DNA of 64,000 bases from Gaiellasilicea sp963749515 (GCA_963749515.1 CAVVMR010000006.1:186001-250000); one strand, 5' to 3'; positions 50,955 through 59,723 are shown, numbered from the stretch's first letter. A program made the numbers and translations. Notes: a model not told the origin generated them from the letters alone.

Positions 50955-51790
50955 GCATCGTCGCCCAGGTGGAGCGGAAACTCGCGGAGCTGCGCGTGAA
51001 GCACAGCGAGGGGACGCGAACGAGCGTGATGACCCACGTCGCGTGGGCGCCGCCGCAGTGGGAGGCGGCGGCGCGCAAGACGCTCGCGGGGCTCGAGGAG
51101 CTGCATCCCTCGCGGACGATCCTGCTCTTCCCCGACCCGAAGCGGGCCGACGGGGTCGACGTCAGCGTCGACCTGAAGTGCTTCTCGATCGAAGGGTCGT
51201 CGCGCGAGGTCTGCTCGGACGTGATCGAGCTCCGTCTGGGGGGCGACCGGACGCGCGTTCCCGGCTCGATCGTCGAGCCGCTGCTCGTCACCGATCTGCC
51301 GACGTTCTGCCGCTGGCGCGGGCTGCCGCCGTGGGGAGCGCCGGAGCTCGAGCAGCTCGTCGACGTCTGCGACCGGCTCGTCGTCGACTCGTCCGAGTGG
51401 CGGAGCCTCCCGTCGGCGTACCGGAAGCTCGAGCAGCTCTACGACCGGATCGCCGTGTCGGACATCGCCTGGGGTCGTGGGCTCGGCTGGCGCGCGCGAC
51501 TCGCGGCCCTCTGGCCGGACGTCAAGTCCGCGAAGACGCTGTCGGTCACCGGGCCGAAGGCGGACGCGCTCCTGCTCGCAGGCTGGCTCCGGTCGCGGCT
51601 GAAGAAGCAGATCAAGCTCAGCCATCGCTCGGCCGGTGAGATCGAGCGGGTGGCCGTCGACGGCGAATCGGTCCCGGAGCCGCGCGGCTGGCCGCCGAAT
51701 CCGAGCGACCTGCTGTCGGCCGAGCTCGACATCTTCGGCCGCGACCCGGTCTACGAGGCGGCCGTCGGCGCCGTCAGCGCAATGCGCTGA
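50951..51790 (+). CDS. opcA: G6PDH assembly protein OpcA
   Basis: A 279-residue OpcA, the partner that activates G6PDH in Actinobacteria and cyanobacteria. Motifs include RTSVMTHVAWAPP, SSREVCSDVIEL, PLLVTDLPTFCRWRGLPPWG and VDSSEWRSLP. The start is TTG at 50951, overlapping the zwf stop by 4 bases (TTGA). Last gene of the six-gene operon; it converges on the phosphatase gene with a 17-base overlap. Confidence 0.93.
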   Translation: MSIVAQVERKLAELRVKHSEGTRTSVMTHVAWAPPQWEAAARKTLAGLEELHPSRTILLFPDPKRADGVDVSVDLKCFSIEGSSREVCSDVIELRLGGDRTRVPGSIVEPLLVTDLPTFCRWRGLPPWGAPELEQLVDVCDRLVVDSSEWRSLPSAYRKLEQLYDRIAVSDIAWGRGLGWRARLAALWPDVKSAKTLSVTGPKADALLLAGWLRSRLKKQIKLSHRSAGEIERVAVDGESVPEPRGWPPNPSDLLSAELDIFGRDPVYEAAVGAVSAMR

Positions 51791-52448
51791 GATCGAGCCG
51801 GCCGTTCCACGAGACGGGGTCGTCGAACTGCCCGCCCGCCTCCTCGAGGATCACCCCGAGCGGCGCGATGTCCCAGGCTGCGAGCCCAAGCGCGTCGACG
51901 GCAACCTCCGCTGCGCCCTCGGCGACGAGCATGTGCGCCCAGAAGTCGCCGAGCCCGCGCAGGTGCCACGCGTCCCAGGCGCGCTCCGGTACGGGCCGGT
52001 CGAGCGCGTAGAGGACCGTTGCGTCCTCGAGCCGGTCGATCGCCGAGACGTGGATCCGCTGCCCGTTCGCGTACGCCCCTTTGCCCCGCTCCGCCCACCA
52101 GCGGCGGCCGAGCGCCGGCGCCGAGACGACGGCGACGCGGTCCTCGAAGGCGATCAGCGTCGCCCAGATCGGGATCCCGCGCGTGTAGTTCCGCGTCCCG
52201 TCGATGGGATCGATGATCCAGCCCGTGTCATCTCCGCCCTCCTCCTCGCCGAGCACGGGTTCGCCCGGGCGCTCGCGCTCGATCCTGTCGCGCAGCGTCG
52301 ACTCGACGAGCCGGTCGGCCTCGGACACCGGCGTCAGGTCGGGCTTCGTCTCGACGTGGAGGTCGGCGGCGCGGAAGCGCGCCATCGAGATCCTGTCGGC
52401 GTCGTCGGCGAGTGAGAGCGCGAAGGCGAGGTCGTCGTCGGGCTCCAC
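51774..52448 (-). CDS. hisN: Inositol monophosphatase family protein, probably histidinol-phosphatase
   Basis: A 224-residue metal-dependent phosphatase: VSEADRLVESTLRDRI, GEEEGGDDTGWIIDPIDGTRNYTRG (split: EPVLGEEEG and WIIDPIDGTRNYTRG) hold the metal ligands, and AAWDIAPLGVILEEAGGQF the C-terminal Asp. The lineage pattern resembles actinobacterial HisN, but an inositol or other phosphate monoester substrate is possible; it is about 35 residues shorter than usual. GTG start, 6 bases after a TAGGCT box, so probably leaderless. Confidence 0.82.
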   Translation of the reverse strand: MEPDDDLAFALSLADDADRISMARFRAADLHVETKPDLTPVSEADRLVESTLRDRIERERPGEPVLGEEEGGDDTGWIIDPIDGTRNYTRGIPIWATLIAFEDRVAVVSAPALGRRWWAERGKGAYANGQRIHVSAIDRLEDATVLYALDRPVPERAWDAWHLRGLGDFWAHMLVAEGAAEVAVDALGLAAWDIAPLGVILEEAGGQFDDPVSWNGRLDLSALR

Positions 52449-52454
52449 GCGGGG

Positions 52455-52460
52455 AGCCTA
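52455..52460 (-). promoter_or_regulatory. -10 box TAGGCT of the phosphatase gene
   Basis: On the minus strand TAGGCT is followed by 6 bases and the GTG at 52448. It overlaps the stop codon of the upstream Fn3-like gene. Confidence 0.45.
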
Positions 52461-54272
52461 ACGACCACCCTTGACGACCGAGAACGTCGGCTTTGCGACC
52501 TTCAGCGGCGTCGGAGCAGACCACGCCATCTGCGGGCGCTTCAGGAGCGAGTGGTTGTAGCCACGAACCCGGTAGAACCAGGTGCCGGGCTCGAGCGGGA
52601 GCAGCGACGACGTGGCCCCTGTCACCAGCGACCCGAGCGGGCGCCACGGATTCGCGGACTTGCTCCACTGGATCTCGTACTCCTGGGCACCGAGCACGGA
52701 TTCCCAGGCGACGAGCGGCGTGCCGTAGAACGATGGAGTCGGGCGTGCAGCCGAGGTCAGGCGGCCCGTCGGCGAGAGGCCACTTGCAAAGGGACGACTG
52801 GATGAGGTGACGACCGGCGGAGTGGCCTTGCCGAAGCGCATCACGCGGCCCGACTGGCACACGTCCTGCGGCAGCTCGGTCTCGCGATACCGGATGAGGA
52901 CAGGCGCGGGTGGAATCACCGGGACGGCTGTCGGTATCGGCTCCGCGACGACGGGAACGACGGTCCAGTAGTAGCCGCCCGTGGGCCACGCGGTGTCGGG
53001 CAGGTCGACCTTGGCCGCAGGCTTTGCGGCCGGGGGAGTGCTTGCGGCGCCTCCGGTCGAGCCCGTCGTGGTTGCTGCAGGCGCGGCGACTTCCTCGTTC
53101 GCCACCGCCTCGGTGCCGTCGATCATCAGTACCGTTCCCTCGGCGCCATGCTCGAGGGTGTCCCCCCGTGCCAACGCGATGCCGTCTGTGTCCTTCGGCA
53201 GCTGGAGCGGGCCTGTCGTGCGAGGTGCATACGCCGGGCTGCCGACGACCGCGCTGCGGAAGACGATGTTGACGCAGTCCTCATCCGTTGCGACGTAGAC
53301 GCGGAACAGCTCGGCCGGCGCGCCGTTGTTGTAATCCAGTGGGCCGCCGCTGGCGCCGTTGAACACGAAACCGGGCGTGAGCGCATGCGGACGACCGGCG
53401 CCCGAGTCCGACTGGACGTCGGAGACAGCGGCGACACCGCCGAGCGTCCCAAGTGACAGAGGCGGCTGGACGTCTGTGTAGGTGGGGCTCCATGGCCCCC
53501 ACGTCGTCGCCGGCAGTCCGGAGACGACCTCGCCGTACAGGGCGCGCTGTGCGCGGACACGGAACTGGATCGAGCCCGTGAAGAAGAGGTTCGTGCGGTG
53601 GAAGGTGTACAGGTCGCGCGCGTCGGCGACATTCGTCGTCGTCATGAACGTCTTCTTGGCCCCGTAGATCCACACCTGATAGGCGGTCGCGCCCTCGACC
53701 GGCGACCAGCGGACGAGCCCAGGGTGCGGGCTGTTGAGGTCACGCGGGATGCTCGACCAGCGAATGTTGAAGCCGTAAGGCGCGCTCCAGGAGGTGACGC
53801 CCTTCTTCGTGATCGCGCGAACGTGGGCGTAGAGGGCGTAGGGCGAGCCGGTGATCCAGGGCAGCGCGAGATCGAGGGACACGGTCGGTGTGCGCAGGTT
53901 CGCGTAGAGCTTCGCGAGCTTGGCCGCAGCCGTCTCGGTGGTGCTCGTCTCGCCTGTGGCGGGAGTGGTGGTCGTGGTGGTCGGCACGACGAGCTCGTCG
54001 TTCGCGTTCGACCAGACGATCGAGCTCTCCGTGAACGACCTGGTGGTCGCGAGCTCGAACTCGTAGCGGATCGCGCCGCGAACCGGCAGCCAGGCGAAAG
54101 AGGGCGTGCGGTTGAACTCGTGCTTGACGGGCTCGTCCGCGCGCAGCAGGAACGCCTTGAGCCCCTGCGGAGTGACGGCCGGACGGTCGATTCGTGCTTC
54201 CGCGACGCCGCTGAGGGCGAGCGCGAGCACGCCAAGGGCGGCGAGCACGAGAAGACGACGGACCGCAATCAT
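52458..54272 (-). CDS. Secreted Fn3-like repeat protein of unknown function
   Basis: A 604-residue protein with a signal peptide (IAVRRLLVLAALGVLALALS, cleaved after AEA). At least three fibronectin-III-like segments recur, each with a W-x-P/W-S-x-V-x-G-A pattern: FAWLPVRGAIRYEFELA, VRWSPVEGATAYQVWIYG and VAWESVLGAQEYEIQWS. Thr- and Ala-rich linkers separate them. No enzyme motif is visible; it is probably a surface or matrix protein. The ATG was placed at the signal peptide. Confidence 0.75.
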   Translation of the reverse strand: MIAVRRLLVLAALGVLALALSGVAEARIDRPAVTPQGLKAFLLRADEPVKHEFNRTPSFAWLPVRGAIRYEFELATTRSFTESSIVWSNANDELVVPTTTTTTPATGETSTTETAAAKLAKLYANLRTPTVSLDLALPWITGSPYALYAHVRAITKKGVTSWSAPYGFNIRWSSIPRDLNSPHPGLVRWSPVEGATAYQVWIYGAKKTFMTTTNVADARDLYTFHRTNLFFTGSIQFRVRAQRALYGEVVSGLPATTWGPWSPTYTDVQPPLSLGTLGGVAAVSDVQSDSGAGRPHALTPGFVFNGASGGPLDYNNGAPAELFRVYVATDEDCVNIVFRSAVVGSPAYAPRTTGPLQLPKDTDGIALARGDTLEHGAEGTVLMIDGTEAVANEEVAAPAATTTGSTGGAASTPPAAKPAAKVDLPDTAWPTGGYYWTVVPVVAEPIPTAVPVIPPAPVLIRYRETELPQDVCQSGRVMRFGKATPPVVTSSSRPFASGLSPTGRLTSAARPTPSFYGTPLVAWESVLGAQEYEIQWSKSANPWRPLGSLVTGATSSLLPLEPGTWFYRVRGYNHSLLKRPQMAWSAPTPLKVAKPTFSVVKGGR

Positions 54273-54307
54273 CACCAGGTCTTCATCGGCCGCAGCGCTC
54301 GGAAGCT

Positions 54308-55426
54308 TTAGGTCGGGCTTGGCTCCAGAAGACGCGCTGCTGCGAGCACGAGCGCGTCTGTGCCGGCGCGGCCGGCGATCTGGAGCGACGCCGGCAGACC
54401 GTCCTCGGCCGGGCCGCACGGAAGGGCGAGCGCGGGCCAGCCCAGCACGGAGAAGGGATACGTGAAGCGGATCAGCGTCTCGCGGACATCCAGGTCTCCG
54501 ACTCCCCCGCGGCCGAGCGGCGGCGCCACGATCGGCAGCGTCGGAGTGAGCACGAGATCGAGGCCGTCGAGTGCGGCTTCCGCCTGCTCGCCGTACTCGA
54601 GCCTGAGCCGCTCACCGTGCTCGACGTCGCCGTCTCGGACGCCGAGGCACTTCTCCACCTTCAGGCGCACATCCTCGCCGTAGAGGTCTGCGTTCTCGGC
54701 GAACAGCTCGCGATGGACGTCTGCCACCTCACGCATGAAGACGGCGTAGGTCGCGTCCTCGACGACCGGCAGCTCGACCGGCCGGCGGCGTGGGAAGCGC
54801 GCGATCGCCGTCTCGACACGCTCCCGAACGAGAGGATCGGCGAGCTCGGTCCACGCGACGCCGACCTCCAGCTCCTCGAGCGACTCGAGCTCCACGGGCT
54901 CGAAGCCGGGTACGAGCGCCGCCAGCATCCGCTCGCAGCCGTCGACGTCGGGGGCCAGCGGCCCGCCGGTGTCGAAGCTCGCGGCGAGCGGCCAGCAGCC
55001 GTCCAGCGGCACGAGGCCGTGCGTCGGCTTGTGCCCGACGAGGCCGCAGCACGCGGCGGGAATCCGGATCGAGCCGGCGGAATCCGTACCCAGAGCCACA
55101 TCGGCGAGCCCGGCCGCGACCGCCGCCGCCGACCCTCCGCTCGAGCCGCCGGCGACGCGGCCCGGGTGGCGCGGGTTCGGGACGTCGCCGAAGTGCGGGT
55201 TCTCGGAGGTCGTCCCGTAGGCGAACTCGTGCAGGTTGACCTTGCCGACGTTCGCGTAGCCCGCATCCTCGAGCCGCAGCACCGCAGAAGCCGTCCGCTC
55301 GGGCACGTGCCCGGCGAAGATCGCCGAGCCGTAGGTCGTCTCGAGCCCGCCGGTGTCGAAGAGATCCTTGACCGCCAGCCGGATCCCCGGTCCGGTCGAC
55401 TCCGGTTGGGCTAGGAAAATGGTCAA
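54308..55426 (-). CDS. Amidase signature family protein
   Basis: A 372-residue amidase with the Ser-cisSer-Lys triad: Lys in IRLAVKDLFDT, GGSSGGSAAAVAAGLADVAL with the cis-Ser, and GTDSAGSIRIPAACCGLVGH with the nucleophile Ser. It is shorter than GatA (about 480), and no gatB or gatC is near, so it is more likely a stand-alone hydrolase of amides than the tRNA amidotransferase subunit. The start is taken as TTG 55426. The C-terminus LQIAGRAGTDALVLAAARLL is complete. Confidence 0.88.
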   Translation of the reverse strand: MTIFLAQPESTGPGIRLAVKDLFDTGGLETTYGSAIFAGHVPERTASAVLRLEDAGYANVGKVNLHEFAYGTTSENPHFGDVPNPRHPGRVAGGSSGGSAAAVAAGLADVALGTDSAGSIRIPAACCGLVGHKPTHGLVPLDGCWPLAASFDTGGPLAPDVDGCERMLAALVPGFEPVELESLEELEVGVAWTELADPLVRERVETAIARFPRRRPVELPVVEDATYAVFMREVADVHRELFAENADLYGEDVRLKVEKCLGVRDGDVEHGERLRLEYGEQAEAALDGLDLVLTPTLPIVAPPLGRGGVGDLDVRETLIRFTYPFSVLGWPALALPCGPAEDGLPASLQIAGRAGTDALVLAAARLLEPSPT

Positions 55427-55439
55427 GGGTGGTAACGGT

Positions 55440-55454
55440 GGCCGCGAAGCGGCC
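55440..55454. repeat. Short GC inverted repeat
   Basis: GGCCGC and GCGGCC around GAA, in the 89-base gap between the amidase start and the small membrane-peptide gene; it may form part of the terminator region of the cta operon. Confidence 0.35.
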
Positions 55455-55472
55455 CTTCAGGGGTCTTAGCGC

Positions 55473-55502
55473 GATCAGGATCCGCTTCCGCGGATCCTGA
55501 TC
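55473..55502 (-). terminator. Terminator hairpin of the cytochrome oxidase operon
   Basis: A perfect 13-bp stem (GATCAGGATCCGC / GCGGATCCTGATC) with a 4-base loop lies 13 bases past the last gene of the cta operon and upstream of the amidase. No clear U-run follows on the minus strand (GCGCTAAG), so efficiency is uncertain. Confidence 0.6.
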
Positions 55503-55515
55503 TTGCGCAGAAAAC

Positions 55516-55641
55516 TCAGTCGAGGGCCAGGTAGAGGAGCGCGACGCCGATCGTGCCGGCGAAGAGGAGCAGGAAGACGCCGAAGAGGGCCCAGCCCAGG
55601 ATCAAATTCTTCCGCTCGAGCTCGGGGGTCAGTTCCTTCAC
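55516..55641 (-). CDS. 41-residue single-helix membrane peptide, possible oxidase subunit IV-like
   Basis: Begins V-K-E-L-T-P-E-L-E-R-K-N, followed by one helix (LILGWALFGVFLLLFAGTIG) and a short end. Its GTG overlaps the ctaB stop (GTGA), so it is translated with the oxidase operon. Small single-helix subunits of this size accompany aa3 oxidases in Actinobacteria; the assignment rests on position and topology only. Confidence 0.7.
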   Translation of the reverse strand: MKELTPELERKNLILGWALFGVFLLLFAGTIGVALLYLALD

Positions 55642-56825
55642 AGGATCACCGGATTCGCCGCGGCTGCCACGAAGAGCAGTGCGAGATAGAGGAGCGAGTA
55701 GTGGAAGAGGACACCCGCGTTGCGCCGCGTGGGCTCTCGGCGGAGCTTCCAGGCCAGGCCGACGAAGACGCCGCCGAGGACTGCCGCCGCGACCGAGTAG
55801 ACCGGGCCGAGCCAGTAGCCGACGGCGAGCGTGAAGCCGACCATCACCAGTGAGTAAAGGACGATCTGCCGCGTCGTCTCCGCGTCGCCGCGGACGACCG
55901 GAAGCATCGGCACCTTCGCTGCCGCGTAGTTCTCCTTGATCAGGAGCGCCAGCGCCCAGAAGTGAGGCGGCGTCCAGAGGAAGACGATCAGGAAGAGCCA
56001 GAGCGCCGGCAGCCCGAGGTTCCCGGTCGCGGCCGCGTAGCCGACGAGTGGGGGCACTGCGCCGGCAGCACCGCCGATGACGATGTTCTGCGGCGTCGAG
56101 CGCTTCAACCAACGGGTGTAGACGAGGACGTAGAAGAGGTTGCCGACGAGGGCAAGCGCCGCGGTGAGCACGTTCACGGTGCTCGCGAGCAGCACGAAGG
56201 AGAGCGCGGAGAGGGCCAGCCCGAACTCGAGCCCCCGCGCGGGCGGGACGCGGCCCGCGGCCACCGGCCGCTTCTCGGTGCGCGCGCCCATCAGGCGGTC
56301 GATGTCCGCGTCGAGCACGTGGTTCAGCGCGCTTGCGCCGCCGCAGGCCAGCGCGAGGCCGGTCATCGCTGCCGCAAAGAGCCACCAGCCGGGTGCTCCC
56401 TGCGCGCCGACGAACATGCCGCCGGCGCCCGTGAGCAGCAGCAGCGTCATGATCCGCGGCTTCGTCAGGGTGACGTAGTCGCGCCACGGGCCGGACGGCA
56501 CGCGCTCACCCCGGAAGCACTGGACGCTCGTGACGAGCGTGGCCGCGAACGCGAGCGCGGCGAGGGCCACGTGAAGCGCCGGCGCCGTGATCAGGGCGGC
56601 GAGGCCGAACAGGACGAGGGCGACCAGCGACGGAGCGAGCAGGGGCCGATGGGCAACCCAGGCTGCGACGACGACCGCCACGAGCGGCGGCAGCGCGAGG
56701 GCGGAGAGGAGCGAATGTGCCGCGCCGGGCCCGAAGGTGCCCGAGACGACCGCGAGGTGGGTCGCCGCCGCGGCGCCCAGGGCAGTCAGGCGCAGCCAGG
56801 GCCCCGGTGCAGGACTAGAGCTCAT
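55638..56825 (-). CDS. ctaB: Protoheme IX farnesyltransferase with N-terminal membrane extension
   Basis: A 395-residue membrane enzyme that makes heme O. The UbiA core starts near residue 110: YVTLTKPRIMTLLLLTGAGG, NHVLDADIDRLMGARTEKRP (prenyl-diphosphate DxxD), and WTPPHFWALALLIKENY. The preceding 110 residues hold about four extra helices not found in a minimal 290-300 residue CtaB; they may be a fused piece related to the CtaA-like or another membrane protein. The ATG overlaps ctaD by 11 bases. Confidence 0.93.
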   Translation of the reverse strand: MSSSPAPGPWLRLTALGAAAATHLAVVSGTFGPGAAHSLLSALALPPLVAVVVAAWVAHRPLLAPSLVALVLFGLAALITAPALHVALAALAFAATLVTSVQCFRGERVPSGPWRDYVTLTKPRIMTLLLLTGAGGMFVGAQGAPGWWLFAAAMTGLALACGGASALNHVLDADIDRLMGARTEKRPVAAGRVPPARGLEFGLALSALSFVLLASTVNVLTAALALVGNLFYVLVYTRWLKRSTPQNIVIGGAAGAVPPLVGYAAATGNLGLPALWLFLIVFLWTPPHFWALALLIKENYAAAKVPMLPVVRGDAETTRQIVLYSLVMVGFTLAVGYWLGPVYSVAAAVLGGVFVGLAWKLRREPTRRNAGVLFHYSLLYLALLFVAAAANPVIL

Positions 56826-58443
56826 CGCGCTCCTTCAGCCGTCGCCTGAGGTCGTACAGCGGGCGTGCGCTCGTCACGTACGGGACGGTGACGAAGTTGT
56901 ACGCCGGCGGCGGCGAGGTGGTGTACCACTCCAGCGTGTCGCCGAGCCAGGGGTCGTTGCCGGCGCGCCGCCCCTTCCGCGACTTCCACGCGTTCCAGAT
57001 GAAGAGCAGGATGCCGAGCCCCATGATGTAGGAGCCGATCGTGGAGATCAGGTTGTACTCCTGCAGCAGGCCCGTGTCCTCGTAGGTGTAGATCCGGCGG
57101 GGCATCCCGAGCAGTCCGAGCATGTGCTGCGGGAAGAACGTGACGTTGAAGCCGATGAACGTGAGCCAGAACTGGAGCTTGCCGAGCCGCTCGTCGAGCA
57201 GTCGCCCGAAGAACTTCGGCCACCAGTAGTAGAGGCCGCCGAGAATGCCGAGGATCGAGCCGCCGAAGAGCACGTAGTGCAGGTGGGCGACGACGTAGTA
57301 CGTGTCGTGCACCTGCCAGTCCACGGGGAAGGCGGCCAGGAAGATTCCCGAGAGGCCGCCGATCGTGAACACGGAGAGGAAGCCGAGCGAGTAGAGCATC
57401 GCCGTGTCGAAGTGCAGGTTGCCGCGCCAGAGCGTCGCGAGCCAGTTGAAGATCTTCACCCCGGTGGGCACGGCGATCACCATCGAGGAGACCATGAAGA
57501 ACCCGTTCAGGAACCCGGGCATTCCGACCGTGAACATGTGGTGGGCCCACACGAGCATCGAGAAGAACCCGATCGCGACCGTCGAGAAGGCGACCGCCTT
57601 GTAGCCGAAGATCGGCTTGCGCGCGAAGACGGGGAGGATCTCCGAGATGATCCCCATCACCGGCAGGATCATGATGTAGACCTCGGGGTGGCCGAAGAAC
57701 CAGAAGGCGTGCTGGTAGAGCACCGGGCTGCCACCCTCGGTCGCGACGAAGAAGCCGGTGTCGAGCTTGCGATCGAGCAGCAGCAGCGTCAGCCCCGCGG
57801 ACAGTGTCGGCAGGACGACGATCAGCAGCCCCGCGTAGACCTCGACCGTCCAGACGAACAGTGGCAGACGCGTCCAGCTCATGCCGCGCGCACGCAGGTT
57901 GTGGATCGTGACGACGAAGTTGATCGCACCTGCGAGCGAGGCGACCGTGAGGATGTGGAGACCGAGGATCCAGAGATCCTGTCCGTTGCCCTCTGAGTAA
58001 ACGGAGTTCGGTGGGTAGCTCGTCCAGCCGCCCCGCGCTGCGCCGCCGTTGGCGAAGAACGAGAGCAGGAGCACGACGCCGCCGAAGAGGAAGAGCCAGT
58101 ACGAGAACGCGTTCAGCCGCGGGAACGCCATGTCGCGGGCGCCGATCATCAGCGGCACGAGGTAGTTGCCGAACCCGGCGAGGATCGGGACGACGACGAG
58201 GAAGATCATCGTCGTGCCGTGCATCGTGAACAGCTCGTTGTAGCCGTCGCGCTCGATGAAGGTGTTGTTCGCCTCCGCCAGCTGCGTGCGCATCAGCAGG
58301 GCCATGACTCCGCCGGCCAGGAAGAAGAATCCCGACGTCGCGAGGTAGAGGATCCCGATCCGCTTGTGGTCGGTGGTGACGAGCCAGCTCGCCACGCGGC
58401 CCCGCTGCCAGGCGGGGATGGGTGTCTCGGCGTCAGCCGCCAC
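56815..58443 (-). CDS. ctaD: Cytochrome c oxidase subunit I
   Basis: A 542-residue heme-copper oxidase core. Heme and copper ligands are visible: FTMHGTTMIFLVV, FFGHPEVYIMILPVMG (His-Tyr), VWAHHMFTVGMPG (His pair), and DTYYVVAHLHYVLFGGS. Twelve membrane helices fit the length. It reduces oxygen to water and pumps protons, type A. GTG start, overlapping the end of ctaC by 11 bases. Confidence 0.97.
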   Translation of the reverse strand: MAADAETPIPAWQRGRVASWLVTTDHKRIGILYLATSGFFFLAGGVMALLMRTQLAEANNTFIERDGYNELFTMHGTTMIFLVVVPILAGFGNYLVPLMIGARDMAFPRLNAFSYWLFLFGGVVLLLSFFANGGAARGGWTSYPPNSVYSEGNGQDLWILGLHILTVASLAGAINFVVTIHNLRARGMSWTRLPLFVWTVEVYAGLLIVVLPTLSAGLTLLLLDRKLDTGFFVATEGGSPVLYQHAFWFFGHPEVYIMILPVMGIISEILPVFARKPIFGYKAVAFSTVAIGFFSMLVWAHHMFTVGMPGFLNGFFMVSSMVIAVPTGVKIFNWLATLWRGNLHFDTAMLYSLGFLSVFTIGGLSGIFLAAFPVDWQVHDTYYVVAHLHYVLFGGSILGILGGLYYWWPKFFGRLLDERLGKLQFWLTFIGFNVTFFPQHMLGLLGMPRRIYTYEDTGLLQEYNLISTIGSYIMGLGILLFIWNAWKSRKGRRAGNDPWLGDTLEWYTTSPPPAYNFVTVPYVTSARPLYDLRRRLKERDEL

Positions 58444-59407
58444 GCAGCACGTCCTCCTGCAAGTAGTCGATCAGGGCGTCCATCTGCCGGTCGTCCCAGT
58501 CCTTGCCGATCGGCGGCATCCGGCCGCGGCCGTCCCGGATGACCTGCTCCACCGCGGCGTCGTCCTCGAGCAGGCTGTTGCCCTGGAGCCTGGGGCCGAC
58601 GTCACCCTCGCCCGCGAGGCCGTGGCACTTGGCGCAGGCGCCGGTGAACGTCTCCTCGCCCAGGCCGGAGGTCCCGGCTTCCTGCGCAGCTTCCTCGCGC
58701 TCGAGCCAGGCCTCGAACTCCTCGCGCGGCATCGCCTCGACCTCGGCGCGCATCAGCGCATGCTGTGTGCCGCAGAACTCTGCGCATTGGCCGCGGTAGA
58801 CGCCGGGAGCCTGCGCGTTGAACCAGGTCACGTTGGTCGTGCCGGGGATCGCGTCGAACTTGCCGCCGAGCGAGGGGATCCACCACGAGTGGATCACGTC
58901 GAAGTCGGGTGCGGAGACGTCGAGCTTGACCGTCTGGCCGACCGGCGCGCGCAGGTTGTCGACCGCGATGACGCCGTTCGGATACGTGAACTGCCAGTAG
59001 TAGCGATAGCCCTTCACCTGCACGTCGACGCGCCCGCCCTGGGCGCTGGCGCTCGGCACGTCCTGGATTCCCGGCAGCTTGTAGAAGACGAACGATCCGA
59101 TCGCCACCAGGATCAGCACCGGCGCGACGGTCCACGCCAGCTCGAGGTTCGTGTTGCCGTGCACCTGCGCTCCCTCTTCGGTGCGCGCGCGTTTGCGGGA
59201 GCGGTAGCGGAAGATGAACCAGAGGAGCGAGCCCTGCACGAGCAGGAAGATCGCGCCCGTGAAGATCGCGACCCAGAAATAGCTGTCGTTGATTCTCTCG
59301 GCGTTCGGCGAGGCCGGCTCGACCGGGGCGACGCCGCCGTTCCCTGCGAACGCAGCGCCGGAGAGCGCAAGCGCCCAGAGGACGACCACTGCGAGAGACC
59401 AGCGCAC
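58433..59407 (-). CDS. ctaC: Cytochrome c oxidase subunit II with fused cytochrome c domain
   Basis: About 324 residues: signal peptide (VRWSLAVVVLWALALSGAAF), two membrane helices, a CuA domain (YRYYWQFTYPNG, QCAEFCGTQHALM with the CuA Cys pair and His) and a C-terminal class I cytochrome c (CAKCH heme motif, then GRGRMPPIGKDW with the axial Met). The caa3 form accepts electrons without a separate soluble cytochrome. GTG 59407 was chosen for the signal peptide and because TAGAAT lies 8 bases upstream. First gene of the operon. Confidence 0.94.
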   Translation of the reverse strand: MRWSLAVVVLWALALSGAAFAGNGGVAPVEPASPNAERINDSYFWVAIFTGAIFLLVQGSLLWFIFRYRSRKRARTEEGAQVHGNTNLELAWTVAPVLILVAIGSFVFYKLPGIQDVPSASAQGGRVDVQVKGYRYYWQFTYPNGVIAVDNLRAPVGQTVKLDVSAPDFDVIHSWWIPSLGGKFDAIPGTTNVTWFNAQAPGVYRGQCAEFCGTQHALMRAEVEAMPREEFEAWLEREEAAQEAGTSGLGEETFTGACAKCHGLAGEGDVGPRLQGNSLLEDDAAVEQVIRDGRGRMPPIGKDWDDRQMDALIDYLQEDVLRGG

Positions 59408-59415
59408 TGCGTGCC

Positions 59416-59421
59416 ATTCTA
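59416..59421 (-). promoter_or_regulatory. -10 box TAGAAT of ctaC
   Basis: On the minus strand TAGAAT is followed by 8 bases and the ctaC GTG. It shares bases with the start of the divergent small gene, so the two promoters compete for the same 20 bases. Confidence 0.45.
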
Positions 59422-59723
59422 TGAACGTGACCAAGGCGCTGCGCAGCGGAACCCGCGTCGAGCTGCCCGGGTCGGTCGGGCGGCCGTTCGAGGTCTACGT
59501 CAACGGGGTCCTGCAGCGCGAGGGCGTGGACTTCCGCGTCGAGGGAGACGCGCTCGTGTTCTCACGCGAGCTCCGCCAGGAGGGCAAGCTCGGATTCTGG
59601 CGCTGGGCGTCGATGACGTTCGGAGCCGCAGGGACCTACCGTCAGAACGACGTCGTCGACGTGACCTACGAGCGCGGCGGGCGGCGTTCGGTCGCATCCG
59701 CCTTGCCGGTCGAGCCGGCCTGA
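59421..59723 (+). CDS. Conserved hypothetical protein, about 100 residues
   Basis: I do not recognise the family. The text is compact and well-coded: RVELPGSVGRPFEVYVNGVL, VDFRVEGDALVFSRELRQEG, and VDVTYERGGRR, suggesting a small beta-rich fold. ATG 59421 or GTG 59427 could be the start. Its last 58 bases overlap the convergent malQ gene in another frame, which is unusually long; the malQ stop may be the less conserved end. Confidence 0.6.
   Translation: MNVTKALRSGTRVELPGSVGRPFEVYVNGVLQREGVDFRVEGDALVFSRELRQEGKLGFWRWASMTFGAAGTYRQNDVVDVTYERGGRRSVASALPVEPA

Noticed and set aside
54308..55426. Calling the amidase gatA
   Set aside because: It is over 100 residues too short, and no gatB or gatC is adjacent.
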